Made by a program: the position numbers and the translations under genes
The notes under the pieces: model-generated
Told to the model about the DNA's origin: nothing
What the model saw: the letters and a program-made list of their open reading frames with translations, nothing else
The model's database searches: none
Source: an uncultured Oscillospiraceae bacterium
GTDB taxonomy: Bacteria; Bacillota; Clostridia; Oscillospirales; Acutalibacteraceae
Length of the DNA stretch: 5,025 bases
Assembly (NCBI GenBank): GCA_900549945.1
Contig: URQJ01000148.1
Span: forward strand, 1-5,025
Direction of reading: 5' to 3'
Shown: one piece after another, positions 1 to 5,025 of the stretch
Position numbering within the stretch: the stretch's first letter is position 1
Layout: each line of letters starts with the position of its first letter

Positions 1-212
1 GTCTCGCCCGAGGGCCTGAGGAAGCGCCCGAGATACACGAGGCTCTCCGGGTCGCTGAGCACGCGGCGGAGCTGCTCTGCCTGCGGGCCGTTCGCACCGC
101 CGGTGATATTTTGTAGGCTGCCGCTTTCCGCCGCGCTGCGCAGCGCCTCCGGCGTTGTGTTGAGCCGCTGGGCGGCGAGCTTCAAAAGCGCCTGCATCTG
201 ATTTTCATTCAA
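1..212 (-). CDS. Small hypothetical protein, N-terminal 70 residues (partial at window edge)
   Basis: The minus strand reads open from a TTG codon at 212-210 to the left edge, giving 70 codons plus two bases with no stop. The TTG is chosen because an AAAAGGGG ribosome-binding site (minus strand of 221-228) lies 8 bases upstream. The next start, ATG at residue 6, has no such site. The protein begins MNENQMQALLKLAAQRLNTT and continues as a polar, helix-prone sequence rich in Ala, Gln, Leu and Glu. It has a Thr-Pro-Glu turn near residue 20 and a Leu-Ser-Asp-Pro turn near residue 52. No signal peptide, membrane segment or catalytic motif is visible. It resembles the short Gln/Leu-rich helical proteins of unknown function common in Clostridia, but that is an impression and not an identification. 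It is divergent from the metallophosphoesterase gene. The true C-terminus lies outside the window, so no function is proposed. Confidence 0.68.
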   Translation of the reverse strand, partial: MNENQMQALLKLAAQRLNTTPEALRSAAESGSLQNITGGANGPQAEQLRRVLSDPESLVYLGRFLRPSGE

Positions 213-246
213 TGGTATCGCCCCTTTTCAGTCTGTCTCCCTACAG

Positions 247-276
247 AATATGCAGAAAGGCGAAATTCGATGCCAA
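247..276 (-). promoter_or_regulatory. Candidate promoter for the minus-strand small gene
   Basis: On the minus strand, TTGGCA (276-271, five of six bases of the -35 consensus) is followed after 18 bases by CATATT (252-247, four of six of the -10). Transcription would begin near 240, about a dozen bases before the ribosome-binding site at 228-221. The placement fits the TTG start at 212. The match is moderate and unsupported by anything else. I see no comparably good promoter on the plus strand between 213 and 316 for the metallophosphoesterase. Confidence 0.38.
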
Positions 277-282
277 AACAGT

Positions 283-299
283 CGCCGCTTTATGCGGCG
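283..299 (+). repeat. Short perfect inverted repeat in the metallophosphoesterase leader
   Basis: CGCCGC (283-288) and GCGGCG (294-299) form a perfect 6-bp stem with a TTTAT loop, ending two bases before the ribosome-binding site of the metallophosphoesterase. A hairpin so close to the site could affect translation. In GC-rich DNA a 6-bp repeat can also occur by chance, and there is no U-tract, so it is not a terminator. Confidence 0.35.
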
Positions 300-316
300 C
301 AGGAAAGGAAACAGCT

Positions 317-784
317 ATGAAACTCCTTGTTTTTTCGGATTCTCACGGAAATCCCGCGTATATGCAGGAGATGATCGCGCGCCACAGAACGGCGGACGCG
401 GTGATCTTTTTGGGCGACGGCGCGCGCGATATTGAGGCAATGCGCGTACTTTACCCCGAAACCGCGTTTTACAGCGTGCGCGGCAACTGCGATTTCGGCG
501 CCGACCTGCCCGACGAGCTGGTGCTCGACCTCGGCGGCGCGCGCATTTTCTGCATGCACGGGCACAACTACAATGTAAAAAGCGACCTGTACCGCGCGGT
601 ATGTGCGGCGCGGGCGCGCAAGGCGGGGCTGCTTTTGTTCGGGCACACGCACCAGCCGCTCGAAATGTACGACGACGGCCTGTATATTCTGAACCCCGGC
701 TCGGCCTCGGGCTACCGCGCGTCGTGCGCGCTCGTGGATATTTCCGAGGCAGGCATCCTGACAAACATTATATACAGAAACTGA
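317..784 (+). CDS. YfcE/MJ0936-family metallophosphoesterase
   Basis: This 155-residue protein is a single-domain calcineurin-like phosphoesterase of the small YfcE/MJ0936 (YsnB-like) type. Members hydrolyse phosphodiester bonds using two bound divalent metals; the physiological substrate is usually unknown. The full metal-binding set is visible in order: Asp8-Ser-His10, Gly33-Asp34-Gly, Gly56-Asn57-Cys-Asp59, His81-Gly-His83 and Gly109-His110-Thr-His112, followed by the family's Asn-Pro-Gly-Ser (126-129). The length is normal for the family. The ATG at 317 is preferred because AGGAAAGG (301-308) lies 8 bases upstream and the DxH motif then falls at residue 8, as usual. The frame is open back to an ATG at 212, but those 35 residues match nothing in the family. 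There is no signal peptide, so the protein is cytoplasmic. In many Firmicutes this gene follows rph and rdgB; here it stands alone, divergent from a small unknown gene. Confidence 0.93.
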   Translation: MKLLVFSDSHGNPAYMQEMIARHRTADAVIFLGDGARDIEAMRVLYPETAFYSVRGNCDFGADLPDELVLDLGGARIFCMHGHNYNVKSDLYRAVCAARARKAGLLLFGHTHQPLEMYDDGLYILNPGSASGYRASCALVDISEAGILTNIIYRN

Positions 785-806
785 CCGGTTTTTGCAGAAT
801 TCATCA

Positions 807-835
807 TTGACATTGTACATCGAAAATGGTAATCT
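807..835 (+). promoter_or_regulatory. Sigma-A/sigma-70-type promoter upstream of the phosphohexomutase gene
   Basis: A perfect -35 TTGACA (807-812) is followed by exactly 17 bases and TAATCT (830-835, three of six bases of the -10). The region is distinctly AT-richer than its surroundings. Transcription would begin near 842, leaving an untranslated leader of about 119 bases before the ATG at 961. The only gene it can serve directly is the phosphohexomutase. The overlapping TATTCT (836-841) is a better -10 by sequence but lies 23 bases from the -35. Confidence 0.62.
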
Positions 836-868
836 TATTCTATAGACCTTTGCATGCGCATTTTCTGC

Positions 869-884
869 CTTTTGCGGACAAAAG
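869..884 (+). repeat. Perfect hairpin in the phosphohexomutase leader
   Basis: CTTTTG (869-874) and CAAAAG (879-884) pair perfectly around a CGGA loop. An alternative pairing is possible: GCGG (874-877) with CCGC (885-888). The hairpin sits in the predicted untranslated leader. There is no T-run after it, so it is not an intrinsic terminator, and I do not recognise it as any known riboswitch. Its role, if any, is unknown. Confidence 0.4.
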
Positions 885-960
885 CCGCGGTGTTTAGCAC
901 AGTATCCCGCAGGGGCGGCGACGACACATGTGAAAATAATATCATGGAAGGACGAAGAAT

Positions 961-2661
961 ATGACCGAATACGAGAGATGGCTGAGCGTTGAGCTCGACG
1001 ATAAAGATCTCACCGAGGAGCTGCTTTCCGTCAAGGATAAGCCGGAGGAAATCAACGATCGCTTCTATAGAAATCTGGAGTTTGGTACGGGCGGTCTGCG
1101 CGGCGTGATCGGCGCCGGCACGAACCGCATGAACGTCTACACCGTCAGAAAAGCGACGCAGGGTCTTGCAAATTACCTGATTCAGACCGGCAAGGGCAAG
1201 GAGCTTTCCGTCGCCATCGCGCACGACAGCCGCAACAAGGGCGTGCTGTTTGCGAAGGAATCCGCGGCGGTGCTCGCGGCAAACGGCATCAAGGCGTACC
1301 TTTACCCGCAGCTTATGCCGACGCCGGCGCTCTCCTATGCGGTGCGCCACCTGAAGTGCGATGCGGGCATCTGCGTCACGGCGAGCCACAACCCGGCGAA
1401 GTACAACGGCTATAAGGCCTACGGCAGCGACGGCTGTCAGGTCACCGAGGGCATGGCCGACGGCATCATGGCGGCCATCGAGGCGCTCGATATTTTTGCA
1501 GACGTGAAAAAGATCCCGTTCGAGGACGCGCTCGCGGCGGGCAAGATCGAATACATCGGCGAGGAAACCGTCAGCGCGTTCATCGCGGACGTCTACAACG
1601 AGAGCATCCTCGGCAAGCCGGCGGATAACCTCAAGCTCGTCTACACGCCGCTGAACGGCAGCGGCAAGATGTGCGTGCTGCGCATTCTCGACAAGATCGG
1701 CGTGAAGGACGTCACGGTCGTTCCCGAGCAGAGCGAGCCGGACGGCAACTTCCCGACCTGCCCGTATCCGAACCCGGAGATCCGCGAGGCGCTGCAGAAG
1801 GGCCTCGAGCTCTGCGAAACCGTGAAGCCCGACCTGCTGCTCGCAACCGACCCGGACTGCGACCGCGTGGGCATCGCCGTCAGCCAGAACGGCGAATACC
1901 ATCTGATGACCGGCAACGAGGTCGGCATTTTGCTTCTGAACTTCATCGCCCAGTGCAAGACGGAGCGCGGCAACCTGCCGAAGGACCCGGTCGCCGTCAC
2001 GACCATCGTCTCCACCGACATGGTCGACAGCATCGCGAAGGATTACGGCATCGAGATCCGCCGCGTGCTCACCGGCTTCAAGTACATCGGCGACCAGATC
2101 GCGCTTTTGGAGGCCGAGGGCCATCCCGAGCGCTACCTGCTCGGCTTTGAGGAGAGCTACGGTTACCTCTCCGGCGGCTATGTCCGCGATAAAGACGCCG
2201 TCAACGGCAGCATGCTGATCTGCGAAATGGCCTCCTTCTACAAGGAAAAGGGCATGACGCTGGTCGATGCGATCAACGGCCTGTACGAGAAGTACGGCTA
2301 TTACAAGAACGACCTGTGCAATTTCACCTTTGAGGGCGAGGACGGCATGAAGCAGATGAACGCCATCATGGACGGCCTGCGCATGAACCCGCCGCAGGAG
2401 GTCGCCGGCTGCAGCGTGATCGGCCGCAGCGACTACAAGCTCTCCGTCCGCACCGACGGCGGCGTGAAAACGGAGATCACGCTGCCGAAGTCCAATGTGC
2501 TCGAGTACCGTCTGGAGAACGGCAGCAAGCTGATCGTCCGCCCGTCCGGCACCGAGCCGAAAATCAAGATCTATCTTTCCGGCAAGGGCAAGACGCGCGA
2601 GGAGTCCGAGGCGATCATCGAAAAGATGAAGGCCGCCGCAACCGCCCTGCTCGGGCTGTAA
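961..2661 (+). CDS. pgcA: Phospho-sugar mutase (PgcA-type phosphoglucomutase/phosphomannomutase)
   Basis: This 566-residue cytoplasmic enzyme belongs to the alpha-D-phosphohexomutase superfamily. It moves a phosphate between C1 and C6 of a hexose via a phosphoserine, typically glucose-1-P to glucose-6-P, feeding UDP-glucose, glycolipid and storage-polymer synthesis. All four domain signatures are present: an N-terminal FGTGGLRG (41-48); the catalytic loop TASHNP (140-145, phosphoserine Ser142); the Mg-binding loop DPDCDR (297-302, Asp297/299/301); the sugar-specificity loop GFEESYG (395-401); and the phosphate-binding loop RPSGTEPK (527-534). Length and motif spacing match Bacillus subtilis PgcA (about 580 residues). 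GFEES-type loops occur in enzymes acting on glucose and mannose phosphates, so exact substrate preference cannot be read from sequence. The ATG is supported by GGAAGGA (945-951), 9 bases upstream. The gene appears monocistronic, with its own promoter (807-835) and terminator (2689-2728). The symbol follows the B. subtilis homologue. Confidence 0.95.
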   Translation: MTEYERWLSVELDDKDLTEELLSVKDKPEEINDRFYRNLEFGTGGLRGVIGAGTNRMNVYTVRKATQGLANYLIQTGKGKELSVAIAHDSRNKGVLFAKESAAVLAANGIKAYLYPQLMPTPALSYAVRHLKCDAGICVTASHNPAKYNGYKAYGSDGCQVTEGMADGIMAAIEALDIFADVKKIPFEDALAAGKIEYIGEETVSAFIADVYNESILGKPADNLKLVYTPLNGSGKMCVLRILDKIGVKDVTVVPEQSEPDGNFPTCPYPNPEIREALQKGLELCETVKPDLLLATDPDCDRVGIAVSQNGEYHLMTGNEVGILLLNFIAQCKTERGNLPKDPVAVTTIVSTDMVDSIAKDYGIEIRRVLTGFKYIGDQIALLEAEGHPERYLLGFEESYGYLSGGYVRDKDAVNGSMLICEMASFYKEKGMTLVDAINGLYEKYGYYKNDLCNFTFEGEDGMKQMNAIMDGLRMNPPQEVAGCSVIGRSDYKLSVRTDGGVKTEITLPKSNVLEYRLENGSKLIVRPSGTEPKIKIYLSGKGKTREESEAIIEKMKAAATALLGL

Positions 2662-2688
2662 ATTCCGAATATTTCTCCCTTTACCGCA

Positions 2689-2728
2689 GGGCGCCGCTCG
2701 TTTTCCGGGCGGCGCCCCGCAGGCTTTT
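2689..2728 (+). terminator. Probable intrinsic terminator after the phosphohexomutase gene
   Basis: Bases 2689-2700 pair with 2706-2717 in a 12-bp stem: nine perfect GC-rich pairs (GGGCGCCGC with GCGGCGCCC) extended by C-G, G-C and one G-T pair, closing a TTTTC loop. It begins 27 bases after the stop codon. The following T-run is short (TTTT at 2725-2728) and seven bases away from the stem, so termination may be weak or assisted. The stem strength and position still make it the natural end of the upstream transcript. Confidence 0.62.
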
Positions 2729-2868
2729 GAGCGGGCAATGCTGAAATACGGGGATGAAGCGGCATTACGATCGGGCGACGCCGCAGGATGCCGGGGTCGG
2801 CAGCATGTGGAAACGGCATATCCATCGAACCGCGCACCGCCGCGCTCACGATAAAAATCTAAAAAAAT

Positions 2869-2882
2869 AGAAAATACGTTCG
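2869..2882 (+). promoter_or_regulatory. Candidate LexA (SOS/DinR-type) operator of recA
   Basis: AGAAAATACGTTCG matches 12 of 14 positions of the Gram-positive LexA box CGAAC-RNRY-GTTCG. The right half (GTTCG) is intact and the left half reads AGAAA instead of CGAAC. It ends 8 bases before the recA -35 hexamer, and recA is a standard LexA target. The degenerate left half means the match could be chance, and no lexA gene is in the window to link with it. This is an inference from position and partial consensus. Confidence 0.42.
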
Positions 2883-2883
2883 G

Positions 2884-2898
2884 AAAAGCATTGCTTTT
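2884..2898. repeat. Inverted repeat overlapping the recA -35 element
   Basis: AAAAGC (2884-2889) and GCTTTT (2893-2898) are perfect inverted arms around ATT. The right arm contains most of the -35 hexamer (2891-2896). As DNA it could be an operator half-site pair. As RNA from upstream read-through, it plus T2897-T2900 would resemble a weak terminator. Function is not established. Confidence 0.4.
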
Positions 2899-2919
2899 TT
2901 GCGGCAGGTTTAGTATAAT
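2891..2919 (+). promoter_or_regulatory. recA promoter
   Basis: A perfect -10 TATAAT (2914-2919) stands 17 bases downstream of TTGCTT (2891-2896, three of six bases of the -35). It lies in a locally AT-rich patch in otherwise GC-rich DNA. Transcription would start near 2926, giving a leader of about 139 bases before the recA ATG. It would drive recA and recX together. The weak -35 and adjacent LexA-like box fit a regulated promoter. Confidence 0.72.
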
Positions 2920-2956
2920 AGAGGCATCGAAACTGGAATTTCCGGGGTGCTTTTCG

Positions 2957-3007
2957 GGCAGGCGGGGGAAGGATCCGGCGTGTTGGCCCTCCGGATTTGC
3001 GCCTGTC
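2957..3007 (+). promoter_or_regulatory. Two-tier stem-loop in the recA 5' leader
   Basis: An outer stem pairs 2957-2964 (GGCAGGCG) with 3000-3007 (CGCCTGTC), eight pairs including one G-T. Inside it, 2971-2978 (GGATCCGG) pairs with 2991-2998 (CCGGATTT), six Watson-Crick pairs plus two G-T, closing a 12-base loop. The left side between the stems carries a purine bulge (2965-2970) and the right side a single G (2999). The element lies wholly in the predicted untranslated leader and ends well before the ribosome-binding site. No known riboswitch or RNA family is recognised, so a regulatory role is inference only. Confidence 0.42.
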
Positions 3008-3064
3008 GCAGAGCTGCCTTCGAGAAGAGCGGGTATGCGCAGAGAAAGGTAAGTGGTTATAAAG

Positions 3065-4234
3065 ATGGCAAGCGATAAAAACGGCAAGGTCTCTGAAAAG
3101 GTAAAGGGCAACGATAAAATCAAGCCCGAGGATAAGCTCAAGGCGCTGGAAACCGCGCTGACGCAGATCAAGAAGCAGTTCGGCGAGGGTGCCGTCATGC
3201 GCCTCGGCCAGAACAACACGCTGCAGGTGGAGTCGATTCCGACCGGCTCGCTTTCGCTCGACCTCGCGCTCGGCATCGGCGGCCTGCCGCGCGGCAGAAT
3301 CGTCGAGATCTACGGGCCGGAATCCTCCGGTAAAACGACGCTCGCGCTCCACTGCGTCGCAGAGGGGCAGAAGATGGGCGGCAACGCCGCGTTCATCGAC
3401 GTCGAGCACGCGCTCGACCCCGTGTACGCCTCCGCGCTCGGCGTCGACGTGGATTCTTTGCTCGTCTCCCAGCCGGATACCGGCGAGCAGGCGCTCGAGA
3501 TTACTGAGGCGCTCGTGCGCTCAAACGCGATCGACGTTATCGTCGTCGACTCCGTCGCCGCGCTCGTGCCGCGCGCCGAGATCGAGGGCGAAATGGGCGA
3601 CAGCCACGTCGGCCTGCAGGCGCGCCTGATGTCGCAGGCGCTCAGAAAGCTCGCGGGCGCGATCTCGAAATCGAACTGCGTCGCGATCTTCATCAACCAG
3701 CTGCGCGAGAAGGTCGGCGTCGTGTACGGCAACCCGGAGGTCACGCCGGGCGGCCGCGCGCTGAAGTTCTATTCCTCCGTGCGCATCGACGTGCGCAAGA
3801 AGGAGGTCATCAAGAACGGCACGGACATCATCGGCTCGCACACGAAGGTCAAGGTCGTGAAGAACAAGGTGGCTCCGCCGTTCCGCGAGGTGGAGTTCGA
3901 CATCATGTACGGGCAGGGCATCTCGCGCGTCGGCGAGCTGCTCGACCTCGCCGAAAAGCTCGACATTGTGCAGAAGAGCGGCGCGTGGTTCTCCTATAAC
4001 GGCACGCGCATCGGGCAGGGTCGCGAAAATGCGAAGAAGTTTTTGCAGGATAACCCCGATATTTTTGAGGAGATTACCGGGCAGGTCAAGCAGAATGCCG
4101 ATAAGCTCTATTTGAAGGCGGCGAAGGGCGAGGGCAAGGCGGCCGCAACGCCGGTCGAGGCGCCCGAGGAGAAGCCCGTCGATTCCAAAAAGGTGAAGGC
4201 CGACATCGACATCACCGTCGATGACGACGAATGA
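3065..4234 (+). CDS. recA: RecA recombinase
   Basis: RecA forms filaments on single-stranded DNA, drives ATP-dependent strand exchange and stimulates LexA self-cleavage. The 389-residue product has Walker A GPESSGKT (84-91), the catalytic glutamate in IDVEHALDP (Glu114), Walker B VIVVD (158-162), DNA-binding loop L1 around [10 protein letters not shown] (174-183) and loop L2 from NQLREK to ALKFY (211-236). A C-terminal domain and a strongly acidic tail (TVDDDE) follow. All key residues are intact. The conserved core begins near residue 24 (KLKALETAL), after an unusually long Lys/Asp-rich leader of about 20 residues. The ATG at 3065 gives the MASDK start typical of the family. Aligned with the anti-Shine-Dalgarno, AGAAAGG (3043-3049) leaves a rather long 12-15 base spacing. 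An in-frame GTG at 3053 would be too close. The stop codon overlaps recX. Confidence 0.97.
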   Translation: MASDKNGKVSEKVKGNDKIKPEDKLKALETALTQIKKQFGEGAVMRLGQNNTLQVESIPTGSLSLDLALGIGGLPRGRIVEIYGPESSGKTTLALHCVAEGQKMGGNAAFIDVEHALDPVYASALGVDVDSLLVSQPDTGEQALEITEALVRSNAIDVIVVDSVAALVPRAEIEGEMGDSHVGLQARLMSQALRKLAGAISKSNCVAIFINQLREKVGVVYGNPEVTPGGRALKFYSSVRIDVRKKEVIKNGTDIIGSHTKVKVVKNKVAPPFREVEFDIMYGQGISRVGELLDLAEKLDIVQKSGAWFSYNGTRIGQGRENAKKFLQDNPDIFEEITGQVKQNADKLYLKAAKGEGKAAATPVEAPEEKPVDSKKVKADIDITVDDDE

Positions 4235-4851
4235 TCATCACCGATATCCAGCCGCGCCGCCGCCGGCTTTCGCAGCTCTACATCGACGGCGAGGCGGCCG
4301 TGAAGGTTGACACCGAGACACTCGAGCGCAGCGGCCTGATTATCGGCGACGCGCTCGACGATGAGGCGCTGCACGTGCTTTTGCAGGCCTCCGCCGAGCA
4401 CCGCGCCCGCGAAAAGGCGCTCTACCTGCTCGAACACCGCGCGCACTCCAAAAAGGAGCTGACGGATAAGATCGCCCGCGCTGAGTTTGACCGCGAGGCT
4501 GCGCGCCGCGCGGCGGATCACATGGAGGCGCTCGGGCTGATCGACGACGAGGACTATGCGCGCCGCCTTGCGCAGTCGCTCTTCAACCACAAGCACTTCG
4601 GCGCGCGCCGCGTGAAGCAGGAGCTGCGCCAAAAGGGCATCGCGGACGATGTGATCGAGGCGGTTCTCGAAGAGTTTTCCACAGGCCGCGATGAAACGGA
4701 GGAAAACATCCGCGCGATTTTGGAGCGGAAGTACCCCGCCGCGTGGGTGGACGAAAAGACACGCCGCCGGGCCGTCGCCGCTTTGCAGCGCTACGGCTAC
4801 GGCTTCGAGGAGATCTTCAGCGTTTTAAACGCGGAGCCTCCGGAGGAATAA
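4231..4851 (+). CDS. recX: RecX, regulatory protein of RecA
   Basis: RecX binds in the groove of RecA filaments and limits or remodels them, restraining strand exchange and coprotease activity. This 206-residue product shows the usual layout: a basic beta-rich N-terminal part (1-50, starting [12 protein letters not shown]) and then three-helix repeats. Repeat 1 is around [19 protein letters not shown] (59-77), the most conserved RecX core is [12 protein letters not shown] to [15 protein letters not shown] (101-137), and a last repeat is around [16 protein letters not shown] (180-195). The length is typical. Its ATG overlaps the recA stop in an ATGA, so translation is probably coupled to recA and no separate promoter is expected. 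The recA-recX arrangement is common in bacteria and supports the call independently of the motifs. A terminator follows directly after the stop codon. Confidence 0.93.
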   Translation: MIITDIQPRRRRLSQLYIDGEAAVKVDTETLERSGLIIGDALDDEALHVLLQASAEHRAREKALYLLEHRAHSKKELTDKIARAEFDREAARRAADHMEALGLIDDEDYARRLAQSLFNHKHFGARRVKQELRQKGIADDVIEAVLEEFSTGRDETEENIRAILERKYPAAWVDEKTRRRAVAALQRYGYGFEEIFSVLNAEPPEE

Positions 4852-4852
4852 C

Positions 4853-4886
4853 AAAGATCCCTTTGGCTTCGGCCGGAGGGATTTTT
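4853..4886 (+). terminator. Intrinsic terminator of the recA-recX operon (UUCG tetraloop)
   Basis: Bases 4857-4867 pair with 4872-4882 in an unbroken 11-bp stem (two G-T pairs) around a TTCG tetraloop closed by C-G, an especially stable loop. TTTTT (4882-4886) follows at once, and AAAG (4853-4856) can pair with the Ts to lengthen the stem. It begins one base after the recX stop codon. This is a textbook Rho-independent terminator. Confidence 0.88.
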
Positions 4887-4913
4887 GGCAGAGCGCTAAA
4901 GGAGGGTGAAACC

Positions 4914-4974
4914 ATGCGCGAGCGGTATAAAACGGCGAGCGCGGTGATGCTGTTTCTGCTGCGGGAGCGAAATG
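4914..4974 (+). CDS. Start of a further gene, possibly a Nudix hydrolase (cut by adapter)
   Basis: An ATG at 4914 follows a near-perfect ribosome-binding site (AAAGGAGGGTG, 4898-4908) by a normal spacing. The only genuine sequence is about 20 codons, MRERYKTASAVMLFLLRERN, after which the adapter begins. The charged start followed by a hydrophobic beta-strand (SAVMLFLL) and a charged turn resembles the first strand of Nudix hydrolases of the 'RYK..SAV.L.LL' kind, but the Nudix box would lie further on and is missing. The identification is tentative; a short membrane-anchored protein is also possible. The frame remains open to a TAG at 5007-5009, but those last codons are adapter and must not be annotated. 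It lies beyond the recX terminator, and no promoter is evident in the 27 bases between the terminator T-run and the ATG. Confidence 0.55.
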
Positions 4975-5025
4975 AGATCGGAAGAGCGTCGTGTAGGGAA
5001 AGAGTGTAGATCTCGGTGGTCGCCG
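4975..5025. other. Illumina TruSeq-type adapter sequence (assembly artefact)
   Basis: The last 51 bases begin AGATCGGAAGAGC and continue GTCGTGTAGGGAAAGAGTG to the window edge. From memory, they match the Illumina universal adapter (reverse-complement P5 side) base for base. This is not genomic DNA. The exact junction may be one to three bases off if the genome happened to share the first adapter bases. Confidence 0.97.

Larger units (their letters stand above)
2662..3064 (+). other. 403-base intergenic control region between the phosphohexomutase gene and recA
   Basis: No credible gene is seen here on either strand. The first part holds the terminator at 2689-2728. The middle (about 2730-2850) is GC-rich and featureless apart from an unconvincing 38-codon frame (2738-2854, no proper ribosome-binding site). 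From 2850 the base composition turns AT-rich and carries a LexA-like box (2869-2882), an inverted repeat (2884-2898) and the recA promoter (2891-2919). The rest (about 2926-3064) is the predicted recA leader with a two-tier inverted repeat (2957-3007). Confidence 0.7.

Noticed and set aside
1..20. Possible adapter at the left edge (begins GTCTCG, like the Nextera end)
   Set aside because: The match to the Nextera sequence ends after six bases and the minus-strand reading frame continues cleanly to the edge, so it looks genomic.
212..316. An N-terminal extension of the metallophosphoesterase to the ATG at 212
   Set aside because: The ATG at 317 has a well-spaced ribosome-binding site and puts the DxH motif at residue 8, as in the family. 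The extra 35 residues look like translated intergenic DNA and overlap the divergent gene's start region.
775..794. A hairpin at the end of the metallophosphoesterase gene (CAGAAAC with GTTTTTG) as a terminator
   Set aside because: The stem is AT-rich with one wobble, includes coding bases, and its T-run is inside the stem rather than after it. It is too weak to call.
1671..2150. A 159-codon open frame on the plus strand within the phosphohexomutase gene
   Set aside because: It is an Arg/Gly/Pro-rich out-of-frame reading inside a gene with all its catalytic motifs intact, so it is a composition shadow.
2738..2854. A 38-codon frame between the phosphohexomutase terminator and the recA promoter
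   Set aside because: It has no proper ribosome-binding site, an Arg-rich random-looking product and no promoter after the upstream terminator. Kept only as a note.
2928..2943. A second LexA-like site, CGAAACTGGAATTTCC, just after the recA -10
   Set aside because: The half-sites are imperfect and their spacing does not fit the GAAC-N4-GTTC pattern.
835..3276. An 813-codon open frame on the minus strand
   Set aside because: It lies antisense to the complete phosphohexomutase gene and the start of recA, runs through the terminator and the recA promoter, and its product is low-complexity Ala/Arg/Asp/His-rich without motifs. Long antisense frames are expected opposite GC-rich genes.
1..4974. Search for CRISPR arrays, tRNA genes, insertion sequences, toxin-antitoxin or defence genes
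   Set aside because: No repeated spaced units, tRNA-like folds, transposase motifs or defence-type proteins were seen. The window is ordinary housekeeping sequence.

Overview
The window is a GC-rich chromosomal stretch. Its strong RY-GTTC/AGGAGG-type gene starts and the character of its proteins suggest a high-GC member of the Clostridia (Oscillospiraceae/Ruminococcaceae-like, probably gut-associated). This placement is inferred from protein style, not from a search. Nothing in it looks like a mobile or defence island: the genes are housekeeping, and no repeats, CRISPR, tRNA or rRNA were seen.

Layout, left to right. (1) The start of a small unidentified protein on the minus strand (from 212 down to the window edge, TTG start). 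(2) Divergent from it, a YfcE/MJ0936-type metallophosphoesterase (317-784). (3) A good sigma-A-type promoter at 807-835, then a leader of about 120 bases, then a complete PgcA-type alpha-phosphohexomutase (961-2661) followed by a GC-rich hairpin terminator. (4) A 403-base non-coding stretch (2662-3064) holding that terminator, a LexA-like box, the recA promoter and a recA leader with a two-tier inverted repeat. (5) recA (3065-4234) and recX (4231-4851), overlapping by four bases (ATGA) and so almost certainly translationally coupled. A UUCG-loop terminator follows. (6) The first 20 or so codons of another gene (from 4914), possibly a Nudix hydrolase.

From 4975 to the right edge the sequence is not biological. 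It is an Illumina TruSeq-type adapter left on the contig end. The last gene is therefore cut by the adapter, and the C-terminal peptide read from it (EIGRASCRERV, then stop) is an artefact.

Functionally, recA and recX form a recombination/SOS-repair pair in which RecX moderates RecA. The phosphohexomutase belongs to sugar-phosphate interconversion (glucose-1-P/glucose-6-P) and has its own promoter and terminator. The metallophosphoesterase is an independent small gene. I found no convincing new biological system. The points most worth checking are the adapter tail, the control region and structured leader of recA, and the recA start.
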